Assembly (NCBI RefSeq): GCF_002934265.1
Contig: NZ_PTIX01000002.1
Location: 434,001-498,000 of the forward strand
Direction of reading: 5' to 3'
DNA: 64,000 bases
Origin: Actinokineospora auranticolor
GTDB taxonomy: Bacteria > Actinomycetota > Actinomycetes > Mycobacteriales > Pseudonocardiaceae
The notes under the pieces are model-generated. The model saw only the letters and a program-made list of their open reading frames with translations, ran no database searches and had not been told where the DNA came from. Made by a program: the position numbers and the translations under genes. Positions within the stretch are counted from its first letter, which is position 1. Every line of letters starts with the position of its first letter. Positions 17,519-27,248 of this stretch are shown piece after piece.

Positions 17519-18124
17519 TCAGACCGCCCGCGACATCCGCTGGTGCATCGCGTGCTCCACCAACGTGATCAGCGTTTCCTTCGTCGAGTCCCGGTCCCGC
17601 GCGTCCGTGGTCACGATCGGCACCGTCGGCTCCACCGTCAGCGCCTCGCGGACGTCGTCGATCCGGTGGTGCAGAACCCGGTCGAAGCAGTTCAGCGCGA
17701 TCACGTAAGGCAGCCCGCGGTCCTCGAAGAAGTCGATGGACGCGAAGGCGTCGGCGAGGCGGCGGGTGTCGACCAGCACGATGGCGCCGATCGCGCCGCG
17801 CACCAGGTCGTCCCACATGAACCAGAAGCGGTGCTGCCCCGGGGTGCCGAACAGGTACAGGATCAGGTCGGAGTCCAGCGACACGCGGCCGAAGTCCATC
17901 GCGACCGTGGTGGTGACCTTGTTCGGCGTCGACGACAGGTCGTCGACGTCGACGCTGGCCTCGGTCATGACGGCCTCGGTGGTCAGCGGGACGATCTCCG
18001 AGACGGACCCGACCAGGGTCGTCTTGCCCACGCCGAACCCGCCCGCGACCACGATCTTGGCCGAGGTGGTCGGCTGTGGGTTAGCGCCGCGCGCGCTGAG
18101 AGGACTAGAGCTTGCGGAGCCCAC
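17519..18124 (-). CDS. cvnD: Conservon GTPase-like protein CvnD
   Basis: The 201-residue protein is an MglA/Rab-like small GTPase homologue. It has the P-loop GGFGVGKTTLVGSV near residue 24, a Thr-rich switch region, the switch II/DxxG equivalent LYLFGTPGQHRFWFMW, and VVLVDTRRLADAF with ALNCFD in place of NKxD. It acts with CvnA-C in a membrane-associated, heterotrimeric-G-protein-like signalling module of actinobacteria. GTG 18124 overlaps the cvnC stop by 20 bp. It is the last gene before the terminator. Confidence 0.92.
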   Translation of the reverse strand: MGSASSSPLSARGANPQPTTSAKIVVAGGFGVGKTTLVGSVSEIVPLTTEAVMTEASVDVDDLSSTPNKVTTTVAMDFGRVSLDSDLILYLFGTPGQHRFWFMWDDLVRGAIGAIVLVDTRRLADAFASIDFFEDRGLPYVIALNCFDRVLHHRIDDVREALTVEPTVPIVTTDARDRDSTKETLITLVEHAMHQRMSRAV

Positions 18125-18830
18125 TGAGCACCCTTTCCATGAATTCGATCGACGGCCGGTCACCGACGACCATGCCGCTCTGGTGGATCGAGACCAGGCC
18201 CATACCGGCCATGTCACCGATCAGTACCCGCGCCACCCCGAGTGGCAGCCGGAGGTGGGCGGCGACCTCGGCGACGGAGCGGGTGTCCAGGCACAGACCG
18301 CAGATCGACCGGTGCTCCGGCCGGACGGCGGCGTCGGGGTGCTTGCCCCGGTCGCTGGTGGACACCAGCGCCTCGATCGCCAGATCGTAGTCGGACCGGG
18401 TGCGGCCCCCGGTCTTGGTGTACGGGCGGACCAGGGAGCCGGTCTCGTGCGGGGCGAGCTCGGCCGGGTCCGGGATCTCGAGCTCCAGCTCGGGTTCCGG
18501 CTCGGCCGGGACGGCGGGGATCTCCTTGCTGTCCCAGTCCGACTGCGCGGGGATGCCGGGGTCGCCGTAGAGCGTGGCGCTCGGCCCACCGAACAGGCGG
18601 GCGCGGAACCCGTCGATGTCGAACCGGTTCGGCGGCTCGCCGAGTCCCGGTTCGGACATCTCGTCCCAACCTCGCTCCGACATGTCGGCCAGCCTCCGAT
18701 CAGGCTCGTCCTGCTGTTCGCCGGGGTGTTCGAACTCCGCGTCGCCGAAAGCCGCTTCCGGTTCGAACAGGTCCCGGTAGGAGAAGTCGTCCTCGGCGCG
18801 TCGGCTGGTGGGTCTGCGGCCCGTGCTCAT
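18105..18830 (-). CDS. cvnC: Conservon DUF742 protein CvnC
   Basis: The 241-residue protein has a variable acidic N-terminal half (Glu/Asp/Pro-rich, ~1-125). It ends with the DUF742 domain (SLVRPYTKTGGRTRSDYDLAIEALV, HRSICGLCLDTRSVAEVAAHLRLPLGVARVLIGDM and the C-terminal ERVLSGLRKL). That domain is a winged-helix-like fold found only in conservons. The N-terminal extension is longer than in the usual ~120-residue CvnC and may be disordered. It starts 30 bp after cvnB. Confidence 0.9.
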   Translation of the reverse strand: MSTGRRPTSRRAEDDFSYRDLFEPEAAFGDAEFEHPGEQQDEPDRRLADMSERGWDEMSEPGLGEPPNRFDIDGFRARLFGGPSATLYGDPGIPAQSDWDSKEIPAVPAEPEPELELEIPDPAELAPHETGSLVRPYTKTGGRTRSDYDLAIEALVSTSDRGKHPDAAVRPEHRSICGLCLDTRSVAEVAAHLRLPLGVARVLIGDMAGMGLVSIHQSGMVVGDRPSIEFMERVLSGLRKL

Positions 18831-18860
18831 CTCGTCTCACCCCGGTCGTTTCGCCCGCTG

Positions 18861-19286
18861 CTACCTGCGTTGCGCGCCTTGGAGCTGCGCGCGCAGCTCC
18901 GGCGTCATCTGCTGGCCGACCCGCTCGACGAGCAGGGTCATCTCGTAGGCGATCAGGCCGATGTCGCAGTTCGGCGCGGCGAGCACGGCCAGGCACGAAC
19001 CGTCGGAGATCGACATGAGGAACAGGTAGCCCCGGTCCATCTCGACCACGGTCTGGTTGACGCCACCTGCCTCGAAGCACCTCGCCGCCCCGGCGGTCAG
19101 GCTGACCAGACCGGAGGCGACCGCGGACAGCTGTTCGGCGCGGTCTCGGGGCAAGCCCTGTGACCCCGCGAGCAGCAGCCCGTCGGCGGACACCACCACG
19201 GCGTGCGCCACGCCGGGCACCTGGCGGACAAAGTCGGTGATGAGCCACCCGAAGCTACCGGGCTGCTGTACGGACGCGGTCGTCAC
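18861..19286 (-). CDS. cvnB: Conservon Roadblock/LC7 protein CvnB
   Basis: The 141-residue Roadblock/LC7-domain protein ([65 protein letters not shown]) is expected to act as the regulator or GAP-like partner of the CvnD GTPase. Its GTG start overlaps the cvnA stop by 4 bp, so translation is coupled. Confidence 0.93.
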   Translation of the reverse strand: MTTASVQQPGSFGWLITDFVRQVPGVAHAVVVSADGLLLAGSQGLPRDRAEQLSAVASGLVSLTAGAARCFEAGGVNQTVVEMDRGYLFLMSISDGSCLAVLAAPNCDIGLIAYEMTLLVERVGQQMTPELRAQLQGAQRR

Positions 19287-22200
19287 TCCTGCTCCTCGTC
19301 TTGGCGGCTCTCGTCTGAACCGGTCTGGTCACCAGCGTAGGCGTCGATGAGGGCATGCCGGCCACGCCGGACCCCCTGCTGGAAGCTGGACATGCGGCCG
19401 CGGACGGCGTCCGCCGAACGTGGAGGCAGCGGGGGCACCGCGGGCTGTTCCGCGGTGGTCTCCTCCCGGGGGGCGGCGGAGCCCGGAACCAGGTGCGCCT
19501 TGGGGACGCGCTTGGGCAGGCCCGCCGTGGTGATGGTTTCCGCCGAGGTGTCGAGCAGGGCCCGGGCCCGCTGCCAACCGTCGTCGCCCGGCGAGCGCCA
19601 GGCGTCGGCCTTGGCGGTCACCGGCTCGGGCTCCGGTTCCGGTTCCGGCTGCGGTTCGGGGGCCTCGTCCCCGTCCGCGTCCTCGACCGGGGCGGCTACC
19701 GGCTCGGTGACCTGGGTCTCCTCGCCGGTGTGCGCGGGTTCGGGCTCGGTGTCCTCGTCGTCCAGCGTGTGGCCGTTGGTGACCGGCGGGGTGGACCCGG
19801 TGTCACCGGCCTCGAACCACTGGGAGAGCACGGCCTCGTAGATCGGCAGCCGCTCGGTCGGGGCGTCGACGCCCCGGTCGGGTCGCGGCTGCTCGTCGCG
19901 CGGGGTCACCGGGTTGTAGGTGCCCGCGTCGTCGTGGTCGGCGTCCGGCGCGGTCTCGGGCAGCGGGAGCCCGAACAGCGAGCCGGTGATCTGGTCGTCG
20001 ACCAGGTGCCCGTTGAGCCGGGCGCTGATCTCCTCCGGGGACGCGGGCGGACCCCAGCCGCCGGTGTCCTCGGGGTTGCCGTTGGCGCCGAAGGCGGTCG
20101 GGTCGAAGGCCGGGTAGCCCGCGACCTGCTCGGCCGGGCGGTCGACCTGGGACTCCGCGAGCAGGCCCGCGCCCTCGGTGCGCGACCGCGGCGTGCCGCC
20201 GCTGAACGCGCCCGCGATGCCGCTGGCCTTGACCGCGGTGTCGCCCAGGCTCGGGGTCTGCGCCACGATGCTGGTCGGCTGGGCCGACCCGGAGGTCTGC
20301 ACCAGGTTGGACGGGACGGTGATCCGGGCGATCAGACCGCCCTCGATGTCCTCGTTGTCGCGCAGCCGGACCTTGACCTCGTGCCGCTTGGCCAGCCGGG
20401 CGACCACGTACAGACCCATTCGCCTGGTCACCGAGACGTCGAGGTCGGGCGGGTCGGCCAGGCGCGCGTTGGCGGCCTCGATCTCGTCGTCGCTCATGCC
20501 GACGCCGGAGTCGGTGATCTGGATGGCCAGTTCCTTCTTGCGGGTCACGGCCATCCGCACGTAGACCTTCTTCTCCGGCTCGGAGAACGAGGTCGCGTTG
20601 TCCAGCAGCTCCGCGATCAGGTGGACCAGGTCGGAGACCGCGCGGCCCTGCACCGCCACCTCGGGGGCGGAGAGCACCTCGATGCGGGCGTACTGCTCGA
20701 CCTCGGAGACCGCCGCGCCGACGACCTCGGCGGCGGGCACCGGCCGGGACAGCTGGCGGCTCAGGCCGGAGCCGGAGAGCACCAGCAGCGACTCGGAGTT
20801 GCGCCGCATGCGGGTCGCCAGGTGGTCGAGCTCGAAGAGGCTGGCCAGCTGGTCGGGGTCCTGCTCGTCCTGCTCCAGCCGGTCGATCAGCGACAGCTGG
20901 CGCTCGACCAGGGTCTGCGACCGGCGGGACAGGTTGACGAAGATCGAGTTGATGTTGTCGCGGAGCAGCGCCTGCTCGGTCGCCATCCGGACCGCCTGGT
21001 CGTGCACCGCGTCGAAGGAGCGGGCCAGCTGGCCGGTCTCCTCCCTGGTGAACACCGGCACCGGCTCCACGGCGTTCTTCGCCGCCTCCACCGGGTCGGG
21101 GTCGGCGAGGATCCGGCCGACCGTCTCCGGCAGCCGCCGGTTCGCCACGTCCAGCACGTCGCGGCGCAGCACGCGCAGCGGCACCAGCAGCGAGCGGGCG
21201 ACGATGAAGGTGACGACCAGGGCGGCGAGGATCGCGAAGAACACGATCAGCGAGTCGCGCCAGGCGCTGGTCTTGGCGTCGTCGGCGGACTGCGCGGCCA
21301 GGTTGCGCAGCTTGGCCAGCAGCGTGACCTCGACCTTCTTCAGCGAGGCCGCGGTGGCGGTGGCGTCGGAGGAGAGCCGGGTGACCGGCACGTCCACGGT
21401 GGTGCCCTTGTCGGCGTGCACGAACGCGGTCTGCTTGAGCCGCTCGCGGTCGTCGACCTCGGCACCGGAGAAGGTGTCGGAGAAGAACTGGGCCTCGCTG
21501 TTGTCCGCGTTGGCGCGGAAGGTCGCGATGGAGGCGTTGTAGCTGGCCTCCGCGGCGCGGGCCTGGTTGAGCAGACCGGCCGGGAAGGCACCGCGCGCGG
21601 CGGCGATCATCAGGATGGCGTTCTGGCGGCCGAGGAACTCCTTGGCCTCCACGATCGCCAGCGAGGCGGCGGCCAGCCGGGAGATCTCGGGCTGGGCCAG
21701 CGACGCGGTGAACTCGGAGCCCGCGGCCAGCACGTTCTCCAGCAGCGCGGTGTAGGACTGGTAGACCGCGACGTCGGGGTACTGGCTGTTCTGCGCGGCG
21801 TCGCGGATGGCCTCGACCGCGCCGAGCCTGCTGCTCAGCGAGGTGAGCAGGTCGCCGTTGGTGGTCGAGGTCTTGGAGACGGTCTGGCTGAGCTTGGTCA
21901 GCGACGCGTTGGTCCGCTGGATCTGGCCCTGCACGTTGCCGGAGTCGCCCTTGCGGCCGCCCGCGACGTACAAGACCATCAGGTTGCGCTCGGTCTGCAT
22001 CTCGTGCACCAGCGCGATGACGTCCAGGGTCGCGGTGACGCTGGCGGCGGCCTGCTCGAAGGTGTCGGCTCGCTTGAGGTCCTCGGTCGCGCGCAGCACA
22101 CCCAGCGCGACCGCGGTGATGACGGGCACCATGAGGACGGCGACCAGCTTCGTGCGCAGGCGCCAGTTGCGGAGCTTCCAGCGCGAGCCGCCCTCCACGG

Positions 22201-22324
22201 TCTTGCGACCGGTGGGGCGGGCGTTCGCGATGACCGCCTCGCTGTCTACGTCTGCCACGGCGGCACCACCGTCTTTCCCTGGGCCTGAGACCACCCCAGT
22301 GGTGTGATCGGGCACTGCCAGCAC
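19283..22324 (-). CDS. cvnA: Conservon sensor kinase-like protein CvnA (NIT-HAMP-HATPase)
   Basis: The large (~1013-residue) membrane sensor has a short cytoplasmic N-terminus and a first membrane helix ([18 protein letters not shown]). An extracellular nitrate/nitrite-sensing (NIT) type helical domain ([20 protein letters not shown]) follows, then a second helix ([20 protein letters not shown]) and a HAMP-like linker. A kinase-like region has the HATPase N box [10 protein letters not shown] and G box [11 protein letters not shown]. The last ~300 residues are Pro/Glu/Asp-rich and low complexity. The His phosphoacceptor is not obvious, as is usual for CvnA. The start is uncertain: GTG 22324 is chosen, GTG 22258 is possible, and codons up to 22462 look non-coding. 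Confidence 0.85.
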   Translation of the reverse strand: MLAVPDHTTGVVSGPGKDGGAAVADVDSEAVIANARPTGRKTVEGGSRWKLRNWRLRTKLVAVLMVPVITAVALGVLRATEDLKRADTFEQAAASVTATLDVIALVHEMQTERNLMVLYVAGGRKGDSGNVQGQIQRTNASLTKLSQTVSKTSTTNGDLLTSLSSRLGAVEAIRDAAQNSQYPDVAVYQSYTALLENVLAAGSEFTASLAQPEISRLAAASLAIVEAKEFLGRQNAILMIAAARGAFPAGLLNQARAAEASYNASIATFRANADNSEAQFFSDTFSGAEVDDRERLKQTAFVHADKGTTVDVPVTRLSSDATATAASLKKVEVTLLAKLRNLAAQSADDAKTSAWRDSLIVFFAILAALVVTFIVARSLLVPLRVLRRDVLDVANRRLPETVGRILADPDPVEAAKNAVEPVPVFTREETGQLARSFDAVHDQAVRMATEQALLRDNINSIFVNLSRRSQTLVERQLSLIDRLEQDEQDPDQLASLFELDHLATRMRRNSESLLVLSGSGLSRQLSRPVPAAEVVGAAVSEVEQYARIEVLSAPEVAVQGRAVSDLVHLIAELLDNATSFSEPEKKVYVRMAVTRKKELAIQITDSGVGMSDDEIEAANARLADPPDLDVSVTRRMGLYVVARLAKRHEVKVRLRDNEDIEGGLIARITVPSNLVQTSGSAQPTSIVAQTPSLGDTAVKASGIAGAFSGGTPRSRTEGAGLLAESQVDRPAEQVAGYPAFDPTAFGANGNPEDTGGWGPPASPEEISARLNGHLVDDQITGSLFGLPLPETAPDADHDDAGTYNPVTPRDEQPRPDRGVDAPTERLPIYEAVLSQWFEAGDTGSTPPVTNGHTLDDEDTEPEPAHTGEETQVTEPVAAPVEDADGDEAPEPQPEPEPEPEPVTAKADAWRSPGDDGWQRARALLDTSAETITTAGLPKRVPKAHLVPGSAAPREETTAEQPAVPPLPPRSADAVRGRMSSFQQGVRRGRHALIDAYAGDQTGSDESRQDEEQE

Positions 22325-22911
22325 ACTCCCTGCATCCGAGCCAGTAGCCCGTCGCTCAGCAGGCCTGCTCCAACGGACAACTACCCCAGTGGAGGTACCG
22401 ACCCTCGCGGGCCACTCGGGGCAGTAGCGGCCGCCGCAAGATGTCGGACCGGGACGGCCCAACGTTACTCGCGAGCACGACGACCGCTCCCCTCGCCACC
22501 ACTAAGAGGTGAGTGCCTGCACTGTGGGCACAGAAGGTAGCGAACTCACGGTCACGATGTAACCCTTCCAGGGCATCATCACAGCCAGTGTCCGTTAGTT
22601 AGGCCCGACAACATTTTCTCGGCGTGATGTAGTGGTGGATTTCTCCATGCCTACCTTCGCCCATATGGATGACCAATCACTATCAGCCTAGACGCCCCAC
22701 TACGGAACGTAACCCCTGGTCAGGGGCACGGCAAGGTTCGCCCGGTTGGGTCAACGGCGTTACCCGATTCAGTGAGAGAGTTCACCGCATGGCATCTTGC
22801 GCACACTCATTGTGACACGCACCCGACTGTCTCTAGAGTGCGTCCGGCGTGTGCCGCAGGGCTACAGCTAGCACCTCGACAAAACCCACCTCCTACGAGG
22901 AGAGTCAGCTA
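22325..22911. other. Divergent intergenic region between cvnA and the ABC transporter operon
   Basis: The ~590-bp region is markedly richer in A and T than its surroundings, particularly 22560-22800. It should hold the cvnA promoter (minus) and the ABC operon promoter (plus, see 22810-22839). I looked for TPP and other riboswitch motifs upstream of the substrate-binding protein and saw none. Confidence 0.6.
22810..22839 (+). promoter_or_regulatory. Sigma-70-type promoter of the ABC importer operon
   Basis: TTGTGA (22810-22815) and TAGAGT (22834-22839) are separated by 18 bp, a good match to housekeeping -35/-10 elements, about 70 nt before the start codon. Confidence 0.5.
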
Positions 22912-23937
22912 ATGCTTCGAAGCGTTGCCACCAGACGGATCGCCCGGCTCCGTCTGCCGATCGCCCTGCTCACCGCGTCCCTGCTCGCCTCGCTGAGCGG
23001 ATGCGGGCTGCTCGGCGGCGACGACGCGGGCTCCACCGGCACGCAGAACACCGGTGGCGCTGTGGAGAAGTCGAAGATCCGGGTCGGCGTCCTTCCGGTC
23101 GTCGATGTCGCACCGTTCTACTACGCCCTGGAGCAGGGCTACTTCGCCAAGGAGGGGCTCGAGGTCGAGCCCGTCGTGGTCGCCAGCGGCAAGGCGTCGA
23201 TCGACGGCGCCACCGGCGGCGACATCGACATCGCGTTCGCCTCGTACCCGGCGCCGCTGCTCGCGCAGAGCACCAAGACCGTTGATTTCAAGATCGTCGC
23301 GGACGCGCTCACCGCGAAGCAGGGCCACATCGTCGTGGTCGCGCTGCCGGACTCGCCGCTGAAGAAGGCGACCGACGCGCCCGGCAAGAAGATCGCCATC
23401 ACCCAGCGCAACACCATGACCGACCTCGCGCCGATGTCGATCCTCAAGACCGAGGGCGTGGACTACTCGCAGGTGCAGTTCGTGCCGATGAGCTTCCCCG
23501 ACATGATCCCGGCGATGCAGAACCACACCGTCGACGGCGCCGTGGTCGTCGAGCCGTGGGTGACCACCGCGATGAAGAAGGTCGGCGCCGTGCCGGTCTT
23601 CGACGGCGCGTCCGGCCCCACCGCCGAGATGCCGATGTCGGGCTACGTCGCGGTGAGCAAGTTCACCAACGCCAACCCGAAGACCATCGCCGCCTTCCAG
23701 CGCGCGCTGACCAAGGCGCAGTCCGAGGCCACCGACCGGTCGAAGATCGAGCCCATGTTCGTCAAGTACGCCAAGGTCGACCAGGAGACCGCGAAGCTGG
23801 TCACCGTGGCCACCTACTCGACCTCGCTGGAGGCCAACCGCATCCAGCGCGTGGCGAACCTGATGCAGGAGTTCGACGTGATCAAGGGCAAGCTCGACGT
23901 GTCCGCCATGATCCTGAGCCCGGCCACCAACAAGTAG
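22912..23937 (+). CDS. ABC transporter substrate-binding lipoprotein (NMT1/SsuA/TauA-like)
   Basis: The 341-residue lipoprotein has a basic N-terminus, a hydrophobic segment and the lipobox LSGC with Cys31. The mature protein is a type-II periplasmic binding fold of the NMT1/THI5-like class (IRVGVLPVVDVAPFYYALEQGYFAKEGLEVE, FASYPAPLLAQ, FVPMSFPDMIPAMQNHTVDGAVVVEPW). Such proteins bind nitrate, alkanesulfonates, taurine or pyrimidine precursors, and the ligand here is undetermined. The ATG at 22912 follows ACGAGGAGAG with good spacing. It heads a four-gene operon. Confidence 0.9.
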   Translation: MLRSVATRRIARLRLPIALLTASLLASLSGCGLLGGDDAGSTGTQNTGGAVEKSKIRVGVLPVVDVAPFYYALEQGYFAKEGLEVEPVVVASGKASIDGATGGDIDIAFASYPAPLLAQSTKTVDFKIVADALTAKQGHIVVVALPDSPLKKATDAPGKKIAITQRNTMTDLAPMSILKTEGVDYSQVQFVPMSFPDMIPAMQNHTVDGAVVVEPWVTTAMKKVGAVPVFDGASGPTAEMPMSGYVAVSKFTNANPKTIAAFQRALTKAQSEATDRSKIEPMFVKYAKVDQETAKLVTVATYSTSLEANRIQRVANLMQEFDVIKGKLDVSAMILSPATNK

Positions 23938-23983
23938 GTCTGGAGGCGGGCTCCCGGGGCCGCCCCGGGAGCCGTACAAGACT

Positions 23984-24763
23984 GTGAGCGCAGCTCCTCG
24001 ACGAGCCGCGGTGAGCCTGATCGGTCTGGCCTGCTTCTTCGCCGTGTGGGAAGTCGCCAGCCGGACCGATCTGGTTCCGGGCTACTACCTGCGTCCACCG
24101 AGCGCCGTGCTGCCCAGGGTGGTCACCCTGCTCGGTGAGACCGGATTCCAACGGGCGCTGGTGGCCACCGTCCTGGCCACCCTGATCGCCCTCGGCATCG
24201 CGATCGCGGTCGCGGTGCCCGCCGGGCTGGTGCTCGGCAGCGTGCCGCCGGTGCGGCACGCGGTCATGACCCTGGTCGAGTTCCTCCGGCCGATCCCGTC
24301 GGTGGCGCTGATCCCGCTGGCCGTGGTGACCATCGGCACCGGCCCGGACACCAAGATCGTGCTGGCGGTGTTCGGCGCGCTGTGGCCGATCCTGTTCAAC
24401 ACCATGTACGCCCTCGACGAGATCGATCCGCTGCACACCGAGACCGCGCGGGCCTTCGGGACCGGCGGGTTCGGGGTGCTGCGGCGGGTGGCGCTGCCCA
24501 GCGCGGCGCCCTTCGTGTTCACCGGCGTGCGGCTCTCGTTCGCCATCGCGCTGGCGGTGGTGGTCAGCACGGAGCTGTTCTCCGGCGGCACCGTCGGCAT
24601 CGGGCAGTTCGTGCTGGAGGCCAGCGCGGGCGGGCTCAACATGGACGACGTGCTCGCGGGCACGGTCATCGCGGGCCTGGTCGGCCTCGGTGCCAACTTC
24701 GGTCTGGAGTGGCTGCACCGCAGGCTGTTCGCCTGGAGCCTGCCGCGGGGTGGTGAGCGGTGA
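23984..24763 (+). CDS. ABC transporter permease (SsuC/TauC-like)
   Basis: This is a 259-residue BPD-type permease with about six hydrophobic helices. It carries the cytoplasmic EAA-like loop (YALDEIDPLHTETARAFGTGGFGVLRRVALPSAAPFVFTG) that docks the ATPase. The start at 23984 is a GTG (MSAAPRRAAVSLIGL). It is followed, with a 4-bp overlap, by a second, different permease, so the channel is probably heterodimeric. Confidence 0.9.
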   Translation: MSAAPRRAAVSLIGLACFFAVWEVASRTDLVPGYYLRPPSAVLPRVVTLLGETGFQRALVATVLATLIALGIAIAVAVPAGLVLGSVPPVRHAVMTLVEFLRPIPSVALIPLAVVTIGTGPDTKIVLAVFGALWPILFNTMYALDEIDPLHTETARAFGTGGFGVLRRVALPSAAPFVFTGVRLSFAIALAVVVSTELFSGGTVGIGQFVLEASAGGLNMDDVLAGTVIAGLVGLGANFGLEWLHRRLFAWSLPRGGER

Positions 24764-25542
24764 ACCGCCTGCTGCGCTTCGCCCACCGGTGGATCGTCTT
24801 CGCCGTCGCGGTCGTGGTCTGGGAACTGCTGACCCGGGCCGCGGCGCACCCGTACTTCTCGCCGCCGTCGACCATCGCCGAGGCCGCGGTGCGGCTGTGG
24901 TCCTCCGACAGCCTCACCGAGGACATCGTCCCCGGGATCGGCAGGTTGCTGCTGGGCTGGGCGGTCGCGGCGGTGATCGGGGTCGTGCTGGGTGTCCTGC
25001 TCGGCCGGTCGAACACCGCCCGGCTGGCGCTGGGTCCGGTGTTCAACTTCCTGCGCTCGATCCCGCCGCCGCTGCTGGTGCCGTTCTTCGCCGCCACCGT
25101 GGGGATCACCCGGATGCAGCTGCCGGTGATCATCTTCGGCGCGGTGTGGCCGGTGCTGCTCAACACGGTCGACGGCGCGCGCGGGGTGGACTCGACCAAG
25201 GTGGACACCGCCCGGGTGTTCAAGCTGTCGCGGGCGCAGTGGCTCCTCGGGGTCGTGCTGCCGTCCGCGCTGCCCAAGGTGTTCGCGGGTCTGCGGCTGA
25301 GCCTGTCGATGTCGCTGATCCTGATGGTCATCTCCGAGCTGGTCGGCTCGCTCAACGGCATCGGCTACCAGCTCGCACTGGCCAAGGACAACTACGACGC
25401 ACCCGGCATGTGGGCCTGGATCGTGCTGCTCGGCGTGCTGGGCTACCTGTTCAACTCCCTGCTCCTGCTGCTGGAGCGGCGTGCGCTGGCGTGGCAGCCG
25501 CGGCACTCGCTCGAGGCGCGGGCACTGGCCACCGGAGGCTAG
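24760..25542 (+). CDS. ABC transporter permease, second subunit
   Basis: This 260-residue permease of the same family has the EAA loop at DSTKVDTARVFKLSRAQWLLGVVLPSALPKVFAGLR. It differs clearly from the preceding permease in sequence, as expected for a heterodimer. Its GTG start overlaps the previous stop by 4 bp, and its own stop is 2 nt before the ATPase start. Confidence 0.9.
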   Translation: MNRLLRFAHRWIVFAVAVVVWELLTRAAAHPYFSPPSTIAEAAVRLWSSDSLTEDIVPGIGRLLLGWAVAAVIGVVLGVLLGRSNTARLALGPVFNFLRSIPPPLLVPFFAATVGITRMQLPVIIFGAVWPVLLNTVDGARGVDSTKVDTARVFKLSRAQWLLGVVLPSALPKVFAGLRLSLSMSLILMVISELVGSLNGIGYQLALAKDNYDAPGMWAWIVLLGVLGYLFNSLLLLLERRALAWQPRHSLEARALATGG

Positions 25543-25544
25543 CG

Positions 25545-26318
25545 ATGAAGATGTTGGAGGTGCGCGGCCTCGGCCACACCTACCGCGGCAAGGACGGCAC
25601 GCACACCGCGATCGACGGGCTCGAGTTCACCGTGGACCCGGGCGAGCTGGTGTGCGTAGTGGGACCGTCGGGCTGCGGTAAGTCGACGCTGCTGCGCACC
25701 ATCTCGGGGCTCATCAAGCCCACCCGCGGGTCGGTGAGCCTGCACGGCAACCCGGTCGACGGGGTGCCGTCGGACCTGTCCGTGGTGTTCCAGGACTACA
25801 GCCGCTCGTTGTTCCCGTGGTTGTCGGTGACCAAGAACGTGGAGTTCCCGCTGCGGAAGCTGACGCGCAGAAACCGCACTACGCGTGCGGCGGAGGCGTT
25901 GGCGGCGGTGGGTCTCGACGGGGCGGGTCGCAAGTACCCGTGGCAGCTCTCGGGCGGTATGCAGCAGCGGGTGGCGATTGCGCGCGCGCTGGCCTACCGG
26001 CCGTCGCTGCTGCTGATGGACGAGCCGTTCGCGTCGGTGGACGCGCAGACCAGGTTCGAGTTGGAGGACCTGCTGCTGCGTGTGCGCCGTGAGCAGGACA
26101 CGACGGTGCTGCTGGTCACCCACGACATCGACGAGAGCGTGTACCTGGGTGACCGGGTGCTCGTGCTGTCGAAGTCGCCCGCGACCGTAGTGGCGGACTT
26201 GGACGTCCCGTTGGGACAGCACCGGGACCAGATCACCACGCGGTCCAGCGACGCCTTCGTGGACCTGCGGGCCAGGGTGGCCGGTCTGCTGACGAGCGCA
26301 CCCGCCCGCGTCCGATAA
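25545..26318 (+). CDS. ABC transporter ATP-binding protein
   Basis: The 257-residue ATPase has Walker A GPSGCGKST, a Q-loop (VFQDYSRSLFPWLSV), the signature LSGGMQQR, Walker B LLLMDEPF, a D-loop and the switch His in VTHDIDES. It resembles SsuB/TauB/NrtD and energises the two adjacent permeases. The ATG at 25545 is chosen because the family similarity begins there and the preceding gene ends two bases earlier with GGAGG close upstream. Confidence 0.93.
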   Translation: MKMLEVRGLGHTYRGKDGTHTAIDGLEFTVDPGELVCVVGPSGCGKSTLLRTISGLIKPTRGSVSLHGNPVDGVPSDLSVVFQDYSRSLFPWLSVTKNVEFPLRKLTRRNRTTRAAEALAAVGLDGAGRKYPWQLSGGMQQRVAIARALAYRPSLLLMDEPFASVDAQTRFELEDLLLRVRREQDTTVLLVTHDIDESVYLGDRVLVLSKSPATVVADLDVPLGQHRDQITTRSSDAFVDLRARVAGLLTSAPARVR

Positions 26319-26350
26319 GGACGGAAATGTCCGATTGACACGTAGAGGAA

Positions 26351-26391
26351 CGATCGAGGGGCCCACCGGAATCCGGTGGGCCCCTCGATCG
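26351..26391. terminator. Bidirectional intrinsic terminator
   Basis: An almost perfect 41-bp palindrome (arms of 20 bases around a single central base; core GGGGCCCACCGGA/TCCGGTGGGCCCC) lies between the ABC ATPase stop and the convergent minus-strand gene ending at 26397. Confidence 0.9.
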
Positions 26392-26396
26392 TCAGA

Positions 26397-27083
26397 TCAC
26401 GCCTTGGCGTGGAAGCACATCGTCAAGGGGGGCTCGGAGAAGTTCTGCTCGGCCACCGCGTCGTCTTCGGGGAGGGTGGCGGCACAGGTGCCCGCCGCGC
26501 TCTTGCCCTGCACGACCTCGACGACCTCGGCCTCGTGGGCCGCGGTGCAGGCGACCTTGTGCGGCTTGGTCTTCAGGTCCGTCAAGCAGTCGCCCTTGGC
26601 GGCGTTGTAGTAGACGCAGACCTTGTAGCCGCTGCTGCCGGACTTGTAGAACTCGTCGTAGTCACCCTCGGGACACTTGGCACCGCTGCCATCGAGCTTC
26701 TTGCCGACCTTGTAGGAGGCATCCGGACTGCCGCAGTCGATCTTGTCGAGATCGACGTTGTTGGACGAGTCCATGCTCTTGAGCTGGATGCAGTCCCCGG
26801 CCTCCGCGGTGTCCACGTCGTCCATCGCGCGGTAGGCGGCGAAGCCGATACCCGCGAGGGCGACCACGATGGCGACGATGATGCGGACCAGCTTGCCGCC
26901 GCCGCGTTTGGCGGGCGGCGGGGGGACAGCGCCGGGGGCGGGCGGGAAACCCTGCGGCGGGGTGCCACCGGCCTGCGGCTGGTACGGCGGCGGCACCGGG
27001 GCGCCCTGCGGCGGGGGAAGGGGAGCGCCCTGCGGGCCACCCTGGGGCGCGTTGAACTGACCCGGCTGCTGCGGGTTGGACAT
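26397..27083 (-). CDS. Proline-rich single-pass membrane protein, LppU/SCO3897-like
   Basis: In this 228-residue protein, residues 1-62 are a Pro/Gln/Gly-rich cytoplasmic segment. One membrane helix (KLVRIIVAIVVALAGIGFAAY, ~65-85) follows, then an extracellular domain with six or more cysteines (AEAGDCIQL, IDCGSPDASYKV, CPEGDYDEF, VCVYY, GDCL, VACTAAHEAEVV). The extracellular pattern is that of LppU/SCO3897-family proteins, whose function is unknown. It is a paralogue of the next gene on the same strand. Confidence 0.75.
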   Translation of the reverse strand: MSNPQQPGQFNAPQGGPQGAPLPPPQGAPVPPPYQPQAGGTPPQGFPPAPGAVPPPPAKRGGGKLVRIIVAIVVALAGIGFAAYRAMDDVDTAEAGDCIQLKSMDSSNNVDLDKIDCGSPDASYKVGKKLDGSGAKCPEGDYDEFYKSGSSGYKVCVYYNAAKGDCLTDLKTKPHKVACTAAHEAEVVEVVQGKSAAGTCAATLPEDDAVAEQNFSEPPLTMCFHAKA

Positions 27084-27248
27084 GCTGACACCTCTTGCTG
27101 GTTCTTACCGGAAGTAGTGCGACACCGGCCCCCAGTGCGAACCTCGAGCGGTGTGGCGGACGCACAGTAGCGGTTCACTCGAACGGCGGACCAGCGTTTT
27201 GACCAGATAGTTCCCATCACGGTGTGTGAGAACTATGACCGAACCGGA

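Noticed and set aside
19355-22288. A 977-residue plus-strand open frame opposite cvnA
   Set aside because: It is antisense to a gene with clear NIT, HAMP and HATPase motifs. Its composition (Gly/Arg/His/Gln) is that of a GC-rich shadow frame.
22325-22911. TPP or other riboswitch upstream of the NMT1-like binding protein
   Set aside because: I searched for the CTGAGA and ACCTGATCTGG-type core and did not find it. A simple promoter explains the region better.
24085-25506. Long minus-strand frame opposite the two permease genes
   Set aside because: It has shadow composition (Gln/His/Arg/Asp) and no domain motif. The plus-strand permeases are well supported.
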